DNA from: Colwellia sp. 75C3
GTDB lineage: Bacteria > Pseudomonadota > Gammaproteobacteria > Enterobacterales > Alteromonadaceae
Direction: 5' to 3'
Assembly: GCF_002836255.1 (NCBI RefSeq)
Contig: NZ_PJAU01000034.1
Span: forward strand, 1 to 64,000
DNA: 64,000 nt
Positions 39,908 through 48,644 of this stretch are shown one piece after another. Both the position numbers and the translations under genes were made by a program. Each line of letters begins with the position of its first letter. Within the stretch, counting starts at the first letter, position 1. Under the pieces are notes generated by a model that searched no databases, was not told the origin of the DNA, and was given only the letters and a program-made list of their open reading frames with translations.

Positions 39908-41242
39908 TTAAAATGAATAACTCACTTGCGCAATAACGGCTTCAACTACCGGATACAAATCCACGCTATTCAAGCGTTGAGGATCAACAAAACCTGCATT
40001 AGTTGGCATTTGGCGATAATATTCAATCCTAAAGGAGAGTTCATTTCCACCGTTAAGTACCACACCATATTTTGCGCCAACAGTAACAGCAGTCATTTCA
40101 CCAATTCGATAATCTGCACTAACAAAACCTGTCTGAGCTTTACCATCACCGATATAAGGTTGGTAAAAGTCAGCTGCACTTTGTTGGTAAAAACGAATAT
40201 GCGGTTCAATATAGCTTGCTGCGCCAACAGGAATAGTAAAGCGAGTATCAATTGTATGAGAGTTAATTCCCCAGTCATCCCACATATAGCGATAAGAGAC
40301 ATCTGCCACAGTATTAAGCAAACTATCATCAAAATGATATTTAGCTTGCATAAATGTGCTCTGTTTTACCCTTGAGTCTGGACGGTTCTCATAAATATAA
40401 TCTTGTGCTATACCATCGCTATTTAGCACACTGACTACTTTAAAGGGGTCAGTTAAGTAACCATCAACCATCGAATATGAATAATTAAAAGCTGTGATCA
40501 TGCGACGATTTATCACTTGAGTAAAACCAACAAGTAAATCGGTAGTACTCTTATCCTCGCTATCGCTTATCCTTGTTTTAGCAAATTCAGCATCCCAATC
40601 AGATGAACTAGAGTCACCCACTAACATGGATGACAATGGTTTTGGTATGCCGCCTTCTGGGGTGAAAGTATCTTGAAAATAACTTAAGCCCATTGAGATA
40701 GTCGAATTTTTCCTATTGAAATCATAAGCTACATTACCATTAACACCTAAAGACAAATAATCATATTCTTTGGAGAAATGTCCACCAACACTACCTGTAA
40801 TATTATCCGCTAATGGTTGAGTCCATTGGCCATTAAGCTGGACACGCGTATCATGAAAAGTATCATCAAGTGGCGTTTCACCTGCCGGTGTAACGTACTG
40901 TCCATTACCTGAAGGACGAGTAAAAGTTTGTGCATTAGGCTGTGCAATAGCACCATTTGCTGATGCGCCTGTTAACGCATCAACCGTTAATTTTAAACTT
41001 AAAATCTCATCATTATCAAAGGTTTTTGTGCCCGCGATAATCGCTTCTGTGGCACTGACTCGGTCTACTTCAGAATAAACTAAAAATGCACTGTCAAATT
41101 GCCACTCGTCAGCTTCTTTTGCCTGCGCCACAGGAGCAGTGACAACACTAGTGCCGAGTAAAGCACTAGTTGCTAAAGATAATGCTGCTTTTAAGTTTAC
41201 TTTTTTATTTGTTTTTTTACTTTTTTTATTAAGGTTATTCAT
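39908..41242 (-). CDS. DUF3570 outer-membrane-like protein with ApbE-type flavinylation motif
   Basis: The protein has 444 residues. A Lys-rich n-region and signal peptide (cleavage near AQA, residue 41) lead into a barrel-like sequence of alternating strands (LNGQWTQPLADNITGSVGGH, YDFNRKNSTISMGLSYF, ISYRYMW-type strands) that ends in SYSF, a typical outer-membrane terminal signature. Near the N-terminus D88-A-L-T-G-A-S94 matches the ApbE attachment consensus; S94 would be the FMN-bearing residue. It overlaps the DUF4266 gene as TAATG. I assign it to DUF3570 from its layout and partners. Its physiological role is unknown. Confidence 0.82.
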   Translation of the reverse strand: MNNLNKKSKKTNKKVNLKAALSLATSALLGTSVVTAPVAQAKEADEWQFDSAFLVYSEVDRVSATEAIIAGTKTFDNDEILSLKLTVDALTGASANGAIAQPNAQTFTRPSGNGQYVTPAGETPLDDTFHDTRVQLNGQWTQPLADNITGSVGGHFSKEYDYLSLGVNGNVAYDFNRKNSTISMGLSYFQDTFTPEGGIPKPLSSMLVGDSSSSDWDAEFAKTRISDSEDKSTTDLLVGFTQVINRRMITAFNYSYSMVDGYLTDPFKVVSVLNSDGIAQDYIYENRPDSRVKQSTFMQAKYHFDDSLLNTVADVSYRYMWDDWGINSHTIDTRFTIPVGAASYIEPHIRFYQQSAADFYQPYIGDGKAQTGFVSADYRIGEMTAVTVGAKYGVVLNGGNELSFRIEYYRQMPTNAGFVDPQRLNSVDLYPVVEAVIAQVSYSF

Positions 41243-41523
41243 TAGTTACACCCACATCCGCCGCCGCCAAAACTTTTTCCACCACTAGATGCTTCTTTAG
41301 AGAAATAGATATGATCATCTAAAGCGGCATCAACAGGGCTGGAAGTAAGCGCCATTTCTTTTTTTGCTAATAAGTCACGCTCCCAAGGTTCAACGCCTAA
41401 ACTACTACAGGCGCTGAGATTGATAGTCATCACTGTTAATAAAATAAGCTTCACTTTTGACGAATGAACTATTGATGAGTTAACTTGCGATAACGTGTTA
41501 AATACAGCTTTATTCGCTTTCAT
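41242..41523 (-). CDS. DUF4266 small lipoprotein ending GGGGCGCN
   Basis: The protein has 93 residues. It is a lipoprotein with lipobox L-S-A-C (Cys39). The mature part is about 55 residues with the DUF4266 pattern GVEPWERDLLAKKEMAL, then HIYFSKEASSGGKS, and ends GGGGCGCN, the family hallmark. The paired cysteines at the extreme C-terminus suggest metal binding, disulfide chemistry or modification, but none is demonstrated. It overlaps the thioredoxin gene by 14 bp and DUF3570 by one base, so the three are tightly coupled. Confidence 0.88.
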   Translation of the reverse strand: MKANKAVFNTLSQVNSSIVHSSKVKLILLTVMTINLSACSSLGVEPWERDLLAKKEMALTSSPVDAALDDHIYFSKEASSGGKSFGGGGCGCN

Positions 41524-42040
41524 GATTGCCTCTGTTTCTCTTGTTAGAAGTATTTTTCAAAAATGTGGTGGATGATGAGTTAAGTAACTGTTTAATCTCA
41601 TCTTCATATTGGTTAATTTTACCGGAAAAAAAGCCACTATGGCGATATTTAATCTCACCATCTCGACTTATTAACATACTTGTTGGCATGCCTTGAATGG
41701 CAAAGTGTTTAGCGATAGTGCCTTTATTATCATAAATAACAGCAAATGATGCGGGGTTATCTTTTAAAAATTGACTGGCCTTAGTTTTATCTGCATCTAA
41801 GTTGATACTGATCACAGTAAAACCCTGATCTTGGTATTGCTGCTGAAGTTTATTCATCCAAGGAAACGATTTAACACAAGGACCACACCATGAGGCCCAA
41901 AAATCAACATATACTACCTTACCCTCCTCTGCCAACAGCGCTTGCTCAAGAGACTTCCGTGGACTATCACCTTGTTCTACTGGTGTAGCTAAAGCATTAA
42001 AGCTTATTAACAGAAAAGTTAAAGCGAGTATTTTTCTCAT
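41510..42040 (-). CDS. TlpA/ResA-like thiol-disulfide oxidoreductase
   Basis: The protein has 176 residues. A signal peptide ends near residue 18 (FNALA). The thioredoxin-like active site WCGPC (Cys52, Cys55) is followed by the cis-proline segment GMPTSMLI. TlpA-like proteins reduce or repair disulfides in the envelope. ATG at 42040 is preferred because AAGGA sits eight bases upstream; the ATG two codons earlier is too close. First gene of the nine-gene operon. It may keep the DUF4266 cysteines reduced (inference). Confidence 0.9.
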   Translation of the reverse strand: MRKILALTFLLISFNALATPVEQGDSPRKSLEQALLAEEGKVVYVDFWASWCGPCVKSFPWMNKLQQQYQDQGFTVISINLDADKTKASQFLKDNPASFAVIYDNKGTIAKHFAIQGMPTSMLISRDGEIKYRHSGFFSGKINQYEDEIKQLLNSSSTTFLKNTSNKRNRGNHESE

Positions 42041-42100
42041 ATTCATTTCCTTAGCAATGATTCTTAAAACTATTTATTGTCATTAGCTTAGACAAGTAAA

Positions 42101-42117
42101 CTTAACTGAAACTTAAG
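42101..42117. promoter_or_regulatory. PmrA/QseB-type direct-repeat box
   Basis: CTTAAC-TGAAA-CTTAAG matches the (C/T)TTAA(G/T)-N5 repeated half-site recognised by PmrA/QseB-like regulators. It lies about 60 bp ahead of the redox operon's first start and about 125 bp ahead of the divergent small gene. A third ATTAAG follows nine bases out of phase. Confidence 0.5.
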
Positions 42118-42197
42118 AACATTAAGTTTTAGCAAAGTTTGTAATGAAGGTTGCCTATTTCAGGGAAATTAACACTTCCTAAAAGTTAATTTGGGTA

Positions 42198-42203
42198 TAT
42201 AAT
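42198..42203 (+). promoter_or_regulatory. Candidate -10 box for the 101-residue gene
   Basis: A perfect TATAAT lies 38 bp ahead of the start at 42241. No strong -35 hexamer is evident. Confidence 0.4.
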
Positions 42204-42240
42204 CCGCCTACATGGTGCTAATAAATGATTCAACAAAATA

Positions 42241-42546
42241 ATGATTACTCATAAAGCTTTTGCTTTATTGTATTTTTTATTCTTCTTTTGCTTTTTAAGT
42301 ACAGCTTATGCTCAACCTTGCTTGGCTGAAAGTAACTTAGCACCCGAATCACAGTCCCAATTTTCATTAGAAGATATCCCTGAATCTGACGCACTGTTAA
42401 ATAGTAATTTCAGAATAAAACAGGTTAGTTACACAAGCCTTCTTATAGACATCACACTATTAGAAGATCGAAAAAATCATACCTTACCTTGCTGTAACCG
42501 TGGCCCTCCTCCACATTATTTTATAAATCAGCAATCAATCCCCTAA
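42241..42546 (+). CDS. Small secreted protein with C-terminal CC motif
   Basis: The protein has 101 residues. A signal peptide (cleavage near AYAQP, about residue 24) is followed by an acidic, otherwise unrecognised chain that ends CCNRGPPPHYFINQQSIP. It is divergent from the redox operon, sharing its upstream region and the TTAA-type box. It may be co-regulated. The ATG has no clear ribosome-binding site, so the start is uncertain. Confidence 0.6.
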   Translation: MITHKAFALLYFLFFFCFLSTAYAQPCLAESNLAPESQSQFSLEDIPESDALLNSNFRIKQVSYTSLLIDITLLEDRKNHTLPCCNRGPPPHYFINQQSIP

Positions 42547-42643
42547 GCCACTACTCTCATTGAGTAGCGATAGCTTAGTATTTTCTTTTTATTAAGCAGG
42601 CAACTTGTTGTAGCGGCCTCTTAACGCGTTAGCAGCCCTTATT

Positions 42644-43888
42644 ATGATCAATACCGTTATTCTGGTCTTAGTTATCATCAGCTTTTTGATGATTATTACT
42701 GAAGACTTAATTCACATCAACAAAGCTAAAACTACACTTTTTTTTGGTACCCTTTGTTGGATCCTTGCTTTTATATTCCCCATAAACAATAACTTGGCGA
42801 GTGAAACGACTCACCAGCTAAACGAAAACCTACTCGAAATAGCCACCTTATGGTTGTTTCTTATGTCAGCAATGACCTTTGTTGCTTACTTAAATAGCAA
42901 AGGTTTTATCTCCGCCCTAGTACAGAGAATACTTCCAGAGTATCTAACAGAACGTGGTTTAATGTTTGTTATTGCTATATTTGCCTTTGTTTTTTCCTCT
43001 TTCGCCGATAATGTCACAGCGACCTTAGTGTCTATCACCGTAGTAATGAATTTACAATTAGAAGTGAAAAAACGACTAAAATACGCCACGCTAATCATTT
43101 TCTCAGTCAACAGTGGCGGCGTTTCGCTTATAACTGGTGATGTCACTACCTTGATGATATTTTTAGAAAACAAAGTAACTATTTCTAATTTACTTATTTT
43201 AATTGTCCCCTCGTTTTTAGGGGTATTAACGTTAGCCAGTTTATTATCGATGAAACTCTCTGGAGAGGTTAAATTAGCACAAACACGTATTAAAATTGAA
43301 AAAGCCGATATCGTCATAGCACTCATTTTTGTATTTACTATTTCAGGTACCTTACTCGCCAATGTGTTATTTCAAATCCCCCCGGTATTAAGTTTTTTGT
43401 TTGGTTTATCCGTTATGTTTTTAGTGGCAAACCAACTTCCTAATAAAAATAATAAAGACGTATTAAACTATATACGTGAAGTTGAATATGATGCCCTACT
43501 GTTCTTTTTAGGTGTATTGTTACTGGTAGGGATTTTAAAAGAGATTGGTGTGTTGAATGGTTTTACAGAGCTGTATCAATACTTCCCCGCGATAACAGTT
43601 AACTATTTAGTAGGTTTTATGTCTTCTGTTATTGATAATGTGCCGCTGACCGCAGCTTTATTAAAAGCCGATGTTGATATGAAAGTTACCGAGTGGTTAA
43701 TGTTAACTTATGCAACGGGCGTTGGTGGTTCAATTCTAGTTATCGGCTCAGCTGCAGGTATTATCGCAATGAGCAAAATTAAAGAGTTGAATTTCATTAG
43801 TTACTTGCGCAATGCTATCTACTTAATTATTGCTTATACGGTGGGTTATATTGGTGTATATTTCGCGGCTAATTGGGCACTGACTTAA
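42644..43888 (+). CDS. NhaD-type Na+/H+ antiporter (ion transporter superfamily)
   Basis: The protein has 414 residues with about 11-12 membrane helices. It resembles the NhaD/IT superfamily: FADNVTATLVS near residue 122, the matching second-half motif VIDNVPLTAALLK near 330, and GSILVIGSAAGIIAM near 365. These antiporters move Na+ or Li+ out in exchange for H+ in marine bacteria. No strong ribosome-binding site precedes the ATG. Substrate assignment is by family resemblance. Confidence 0.85.
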   Translation: MINTVILVLVIISFLMIITEDLIHINKAKTTLFFGTLCWILAFIFPINNNLASETTHQLNENLLEIATLWLFLMSAMTFVAYLNSKGFISALVQRILPEYLTERGLMFVIAIFAFVFSSFADNVTATLVSITVVMNLQLEVKKRLKYATLIIFSVNSGGVSLITGDVTTLMIFLENKVTISNLLILIVPSFLGVLTLASLLSMKLSGEVKLAQTRIKIEKADIVIALIFVFTISGTLLANVLFQIPPVLSFLFGLSVMFLVANQLPNKNNKDVLNYIREVEYDALLFFLGVLLLVGILKEIGVLNGFTELYQYFPAITVNYLVGFMSSVIDNVPLTAALLKADVDMKVTEWLMLTYATGVGGSILVIGSAAGIIAMSKIKELNFISYLRNAIYLIIAYTVGYIGVYFAANWALT

Positions 43889-43910
43889 TAATATCAAGGC
43901 ATAAAGCGCT

Positions 43911-43947
43911 AATCCCCCTATGATCATTCATCATTAGGGGGATTCTC
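43911..43947 (+). terminator. Terminator after the NhaD-type gene
   Basis: An AATCCCCCTA / TTAGGGGGATT stem with an extended TGAT-ATCA inner pair is followed by CTCATTT. It may also serve the convergent gene. Confidence 0.75.
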
Positions 43948-43991
43948 ATTTAATAATAAAGAGCCCTAATGACTAAGCTAACTAGCGCTAC

Positions 43992-44747
43992 TTACAGATT
44001 CAAATATTTATCATATATTTTTTTAAATTCGCCACTCTCTTTCAAGTAATTTAAGCCTAGATTAAAGTCATCTCGTATCTTTTTATCTCTAAATACCGGA
44101 CGATAATCCATTGGGTCGGCGGTGGTAAATTTATGCTCATCTACAACGACATCACTAATTTCTAGATTTTCCATTAACTTAATTTTATTTACGAAATATT
44201 TGAAAATATAACGATCGCAGAGCACTACATCAAACCGTCCTAGATGCAGTAATTTAACTTGTTTTAATTGATCGCTAACCCCAAAAAATCTATTTTCATT
44301 AACCACCTTAGCTAACCAATGTGCATAACGTTTTTCAGCGCCTTGAAAAGACGCAACGAGTAGAGAATTTAAATCACTCGGTTTATTTATAATAATATTG
44401 CGGCTTTTCAGTGTAATGAAGACATTGTCATAAATAACAGCGGGATTGCCGTAAAAAGCCTCTTTTAATTCAACCCCCATATCGCCCATTGCTGCATCAA
44501 CAAGATTCTGACTATAAGCGACAGGAACTCTACCTAAAGGATAGTAAAAAGGCTTCAGTGTATGTCCCTTAATGGCTAGAGCAGCAGCTATGATATCAAT
44601 TTCAATACCAGCATTATTTTTTTCAATAATATACGGAGGGATTTCTTGGCTAAAGGCCATTATTATTTCTTTGCCATCAGCTATGCGGCAAATTAATGCA
44701 ATGATAAAAAATAGACTATATTTGAGTAATTTAATTGTTATTCTCAA
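43992..44747 (-). CDS. Periplasmic solute-binding-like protein
   Basis: The protein has 251 residues. A signal peptide ends near residue 25 (IADGKE). The fold matches family-3 type periplasmic binding proteins (EIPPYIIEKNNAGIEIDI, LGRVPVAYSQNLVDAAMGD, then FNLGLNYLKESGEFKKIYDK). It starts at TTG. No transporter is adjacent. Such isolated proteins in these genera often serve signalling or remain orphaned. Ligand unknown. Confidence 0.8.
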   Translation of the reverse strand: MRITIKLLKYSLFFIIALICRIADGKEIIMAFSQEIPPYIIEKNNAGIEIDIIAAALAIKGHTLKPFYYPLGRVPVAYSQNLVDAAMGDMGVELKEAFYGNPAVIYDNVFITLKSRNIIINKPSDLNSLLVASFQGAEKRYAHWLAKVVNENRFFGVSDQLKQVKLLHLGRFDVVLCDRYIFKYFVNKIKLMENLEISDVVVDEHKFTTADPMDYRPVFRDKKIRDDFNLGLNYLKESGEFKKIYDKYLNL

Positions 44748-45520
44748 TGCCTAACGAGTAAAGCTTACCAACAGTATATGGCAAAGACCGTAATTTAAAT
44801 TAAATTAACCGTAATAAGCACATATAAAATTAAAATTTGGGGAAATTCACTGGCACTAAATTATTCTACTTGATAAATCCGGTCTTATATCATATTCCCT
44901 ATATTGAGATGCGTTTCCTACCCAATTAATATGTAGAATAATCATAGGATATAACGTGAAGTCTCATATACTTTTTATGATCACTTTTCTTGTCATCTCA
45001 ACTTCATCGAAGGCTAAAATCCGAATAAGTTCATCATTAATGCTTCATTCACAGTAATACGATGCAACCAAGTCGACAGACTTGAGTAATTATTAAAATA
45101 TGTTATTTTTTCACTAGCCCCTCAATCAAAATATTTAATTTATCTTGTTCTAAAATAACAGAATATTGTTATTTCAGTGACTGTTATTCCCTTTTTAATT
45201 GGCTAACGGTAAACTTTAAGTTAATCAATAGTTACTCGATAATCACTCTTTAATTACCCAGCCGTTTTGGTGTCTTTGATTATTTATAGTTTGTTCAATA
45301 ACTACAGTAGCATACCGAGTTATACCTGCTATTTATTGCAACAAAAAACGATGGTCATTACCCTTACTTTTTTCGTTATAACAGTTATGTACCCTCTTAA
45401 CGTGAATACTGCTATCTTAGAGATCTGTTTTTACTAAACCGACTGATTTATCCTTAAAATACTCAACTGTGAACCCAACATACCTGTTTTAACATTGGCT
45501 GATATAGGATTTAATAAATA
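44748..45520. other. Long intergenic region, largely featureless
   Basis: Only one small leftover ORF (44956-45057) is visible. The rest is A/T-rich with no repeats, RNA gene or clear promoter apart from a possible one ahead of the cyclase. Confidence 0.4.
44956..45057 (+). pseudogene. Truncated 33-codon ORF with signal peptide
   Basis: A GTG-started reading frame gives MKSHILFMITFLVISTSSKA, a good signal peptide, then stops after 13 more residues. AGGAT lies upstream. It looks like the decayed start of a solute-binding-type gene, since its neighbour is one, but could be a short secreted peptide. Confidence 0.35.
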
Positions 45521-46375
45521 ATGAATATAGACCTACTCAAGCAACGACAGAAAGCTTTCGATTACTTATTTGATGCTGTGGTAGTAACCGATTTAAATGG
45601 CATCATTATCGATTGGAATAAAGGTTCACAAGCTCTTTATGGTTATTCAAAAGAGCAAGCTATTGGCCAGCCAGTTAATATTTTACATGTTCCCGAGGAT
45701 AGCGTAGATATAACCACAGAAGTCATATCTACGGTAGAGCAAGAAGGAAAATGGTCAGGTGAAATACGTATGTTACACCAAGATGGTCACATTGGCTGGG
45801 TCGAGTCCATGTGTGTCCCCATCTATGATGATAATGGCCAAATGCTAGGTGCGCTGGGTATCAATAGAAATATCACAGAACGTAAAAATGAAACTGCCCG
45901 ACTTGAGCATCTCGCACATTATGACCAGCTCACCAATGTTCCAAATCGTTATTTGTTGCTCGACCGTCTAACGCATTTGATCACACAATCTCTACGTAAT
46001 GAGTCTAGGTTTGCTTTGCTTTTTATTGATATCGACAAATTCAAGCATATTAATGATACAAAAGGTCATATTTTCGGTGACCAAGTGCTAATAGAATTAG
46101 CTTTGCGCCTTAAAAGTTCTATTCGTAATTCAGATACACTGGCAAGATTTGGTGGTGATGAGTTTATTATTTTATTAGAAAATATATCAGATATAAAAGA
46201 TGCATCAACTATGACAGAAACGCTATTTAAAGCACTGAAAAACGAATTTCTTGTCGATGACGCAATGATTAAAATACGTTGTAGTATTGGTATTGCCATA
46301 TTTCCGGATGATGGAATCACAACGGATAGACTTATTACTACAGCCGATAGGGCTATGTACGAGGCTAAAGATTAA
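45521..46375 (+). CDS. PAS-GGDEF diguanylate cyclase
   Basis: The protein has 284 residues. A PAS domain (about 10-125, opening FDYLFDAVVVTDLNGIIIDWN) with a C-terminal PAC segment is followed by GGDEF (about 130-284). The active-site GGDEF lies near residue 211 and an inhibitory RxxD (RNSD) five residues before it, so product inhibition is likely. The chain stops at MYEAKD, a few residues short of the usual GRN-containing end. Soluble, no membrane segment. It makes cyclic di-GMP. Confidence 0.88.
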   Translation: MNIDLLKQRQKAFDYLFDAVVVTDLNGIIIDWNKGSQALYGYSKEQAIGQPVNILHVPEDSVDITTEVISTVEQEGKWSGEIRMLHQDGHIGWVESMCVPIYDDNGQMLGALGINRNITERKNETARLEHLAHYDQLTNVPNRYLLLDRLTHLITQSLRNESRFALLFIDIDKFKHINDTKGHIFGDQVLIELALRLKSSIRNSDTLARFGGDEFIILLENISDIKDASTMTETLFKALKNEFLVDDAMIKIRCSIGIAIFPDDGITTDRLITTADRAMYEAKD

Positions 46376-46637
46376 CCTTGAAGATAAAGTTTGTGGTAAA
46401 GGAAAAATCGATTTTCGCGAATAACTTGCAGGTTTAAAAGTTCATGCTGAAGCACAAGCAACTGATTAACAATTTGAAAGTGCTAGCTTTAGATTTCCGG
46501 TAAATAATCCAGAGAGTAAAGCAGACTATTACTATAGTAGTATCTTTGAATAAAGTTTCTCGTTATCGTCTGCCGCTGACATCGCTGTAGGCGGAAAACC
46601 AGTTGCTTGTAGTACAAAAGAAGCACTATCTTGGTAA
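46371..46637 (+). pseudogene. Decayed coding sequence with three in-frame TAA stops
   Basis: A single frame stays open for 88 codons apart from three TAA codons (46422, 46467, 46551). Between them it reads like protein: LEDKVCGKGKIDFRE, LAGLKVHAEAQATD, QFESASFRFPVNNPESK, then SFSLSSAADIAVGGKPVACS. The final stop is at 46635. No family is recognised. A remnant of a lost gene fits best. Confidence 0.5.
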
Positions 46638-46650
46638 TAGTAAAATCAAA

Positions 46651-46682
46651 AAAAACCGATAAATAGCTATTATCGGCTTTTT
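46651..46682. terminator. Bidirectional terminator
   Basis: AAAAACCGATAA / TTATCGGCTTTTT arms carry an A run on one side and a T run on the other. It can end transcription from either direction between the decayed sequence and the amidohydrolase gene. Confidence 0.75.
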
Positions 46683-46784
46683 CAAAACTAAAATTTATTC
46701 AATTGAATTTGCGACTTATTTTGTCGCATAGTGAACATAGATTGAATATAAAAATAGCGTCGTTATAACAACACCCCCTATTAC

Positions 46785-48458
46785 CTATTTAGCTGTTGAA
46801 ACATCCGTTGCGGAGAAAACCTTTTTACCTGCTACCCACGTTTGCAAAACCTGCTCTTGCCAAATTTTATATGCAGGCATAGTAAGTATGTCATTATCTA
46901 AAAGGATGAAGTCTGCTTTTTTACCTGCCTCTAGACTGCCTATAATGTTCTCTTGATGTCCTGCAAAAGCCGCATCAAGTGTAAAACTTCTCAATGCTTC
47001 CGTACGTGTCATTTTCTCATCTGCATACCAGCCACCAATAGGTAAGCTTTTATGATCTTGTCTGGTAATTGATGCATGTAAACCATAAAAAGGGTTAGGT
47101 GATTCAACTGGGAAATCTGATCCCGCAGCGATAACTGCATTACTATCAAGTAACTTTCTCCACGCATAAGCACCTTGGATACGTTCCTTACCCAGCCGAG
47201 AGACCGCCATGTTTTTATCACTAGTAGCATGTGTCGCTTGCATTGAAGCAATAATATTAAGTGATGAGAATCGAGGGATATCTTCTAAACGCAATACTTG
47301 AGCGTGTTCAATTCTATGACGTAACGCCTTAGTTTTACTTTTTTTGATTGCTTGTTGATAAAGGTCTAAAATCAATTTATTCGCATTATCACCAATGGCA
47401 TGTGTATTGACTTGAAAGCCAGCATTCATAGATAAATCAATATAGTGTTGTAAATTTTTATTATCATGCAATAACAAACCTTTATGCCCCGAATGATCAC
47501 TATATTCATTGATTAATGAAGCTCCTCTACTACCTAATGCGCCATCAGCTTGAATTTTCACACTGTGCATGACAAACATTTCGTCAGTAGATTTATAAGG
47601 CCCCTGTTCTAATTGTTGTTGCCAGTTAGGACTCGGCAAATACAACATACCATTTATACGGATAGTCATATTGCCTTCAAGAGCAAGCGTCTTATATAAA
47701 CCAATATTTTTTTCGTCAATTCCTGCATCGTGAACACTGGTTAAACCTAAACTTGCTAATGATTGCATTGCTCGAGTTAACGCTATTTTATCTTCTGTAA
47801 GTGAAGGTTTGGTAATGCTAGCTATTATTAAGTCCATTGCATTATCAATAAAAACGCCCGTAGGCTGACCATTATTGTCTTTTATAATCTCTCCTCCTAC
47901 AGGAGCTTTACTTGCTGAGGTTATCCCAGCTAACGCCATTGCTTTAGAATTTGCCCAGCCGGCATGTCCATCAACTCGCCTTAACCATACTGGTTTGTCA
48001 GGAAAAGCTTTGTCTAAACTTTTAGCATTAGGAAAAGTGTTATTGGACCATTTTACCTGATTCCAACCACGACCCTGTATCCATTCCAAAGATGGATTCT
48101 TCTTGGAATAAGATATCGTCCTATTAACCGCATCAATTTCTGAAAAAGTATTAACCAAATCGACGCGTAGTAAGCTGTGTCCATAGCCAAGGACATGACC
48201 GTGAGCATCAATTAATCCAGGGAGCATTGTTTGACCTTGGCCATTAATCACAACCGCATCAATAGGTGTGTCAACTAGTTCACCTTGCAGGTACACTTTA
48301 TCTATCGTGTCATTAGTAAACGAAATAGCAGAAAACTGTTTTAGTGATTTACCGATGAAAGTATAGCCATTAACGTTTTTTATTAAGGTAGTTTGAGCCA
48401 TAAGTTGCGTGCTGATTAATAACACAGAAATGGCCGTTATCATTTGAGTTTTTTTCAT
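46785..48458 (-). CDS. YtcJ-like metal-dependent amidohydrolase, exported
   Basis: The protein has 557 residues. A signal peptide (cleavage near LMAQ, residue 21) precedes the amidohydrolase barrel. Metal ligand motifs are GLIDAHGHVLGYG, DGHAGWANSKAM, NTHAIGDNANKL, RIEHAQVL and GSDFPVESPNP. YtcJ-type enzymes hydrolyse amide or related bonds, with substrates mostly unknown. The final beta-sandwich ends with FILLDNDILTM. It is monocistronic. Confidence 0.9.
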   Translation of the reverse strand: MKKTQMITAISVLLISTQLMAQTTLIKNVNGYTFIGKSLKQFSAISFTNDTIDKVYLQGELVDTPIDAVVINGQGQTMLPGLIDAHGHVLGYGHSLLRVDLVNTFSEIDAVNRTISYSKKNPSLEWIQGRGWNQVKWSNNTFPNAKSLDKAFPDKPVWLRRVDGHAGWANSKAMALAGITSASKAPVGGEIIKDNNGQPTGVFIDNAMDLIIASITKPSLTEDKIALTRAMQSLASLGLTSVHDAGIDEKNIGLYKTLALEGNMTIRINGMLYLPSPNWQQQLEQGPYKSTDEMFVMHSVKIQADGALGSRGASLINEYSDHSGHKGLLLHDNKNLQHYIDLSMNAGFQVNTHAIGDNANKLILDLYQQAIKKSKTKALRHRIEHAQVLRLEDIPRFSSLNIIASMQATHATSDKNMAVSRLGKERIQGAYAWRKLLDSNAVIAAGSDFPVESPNPFYGLHASITRQDHKSLPIGGWYADEKMTRTEALRSFTLDAAFAGHQENIIGSLEAGKKADFILLDNDILTMPAYKIWQEQVLQTWVAGKKVFSATDVSTAK

Positions 48459-48644
48459 AGTATTGGTCTTGTTATAGTATTGTATTATTTGTGTTTTATT
48501 GACTTTTTTGTCACTAAATCATCTTAACATGATCCTAAAAACATGCAAAAAAACTAGTGACAATAGAACCAGCTACTATTAAAAGTTAGATTATAGATTT
48601 GCAAGAGAACATTACATCTTGGAAGGTATCGATTATCGTGAGTA

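Noticed and set aside
42886..43362. Open frame of 158 codons on the minus strand
   Set aside because: It is the complement of the NhaD-type membrane gene and encodes nothing recognisable.
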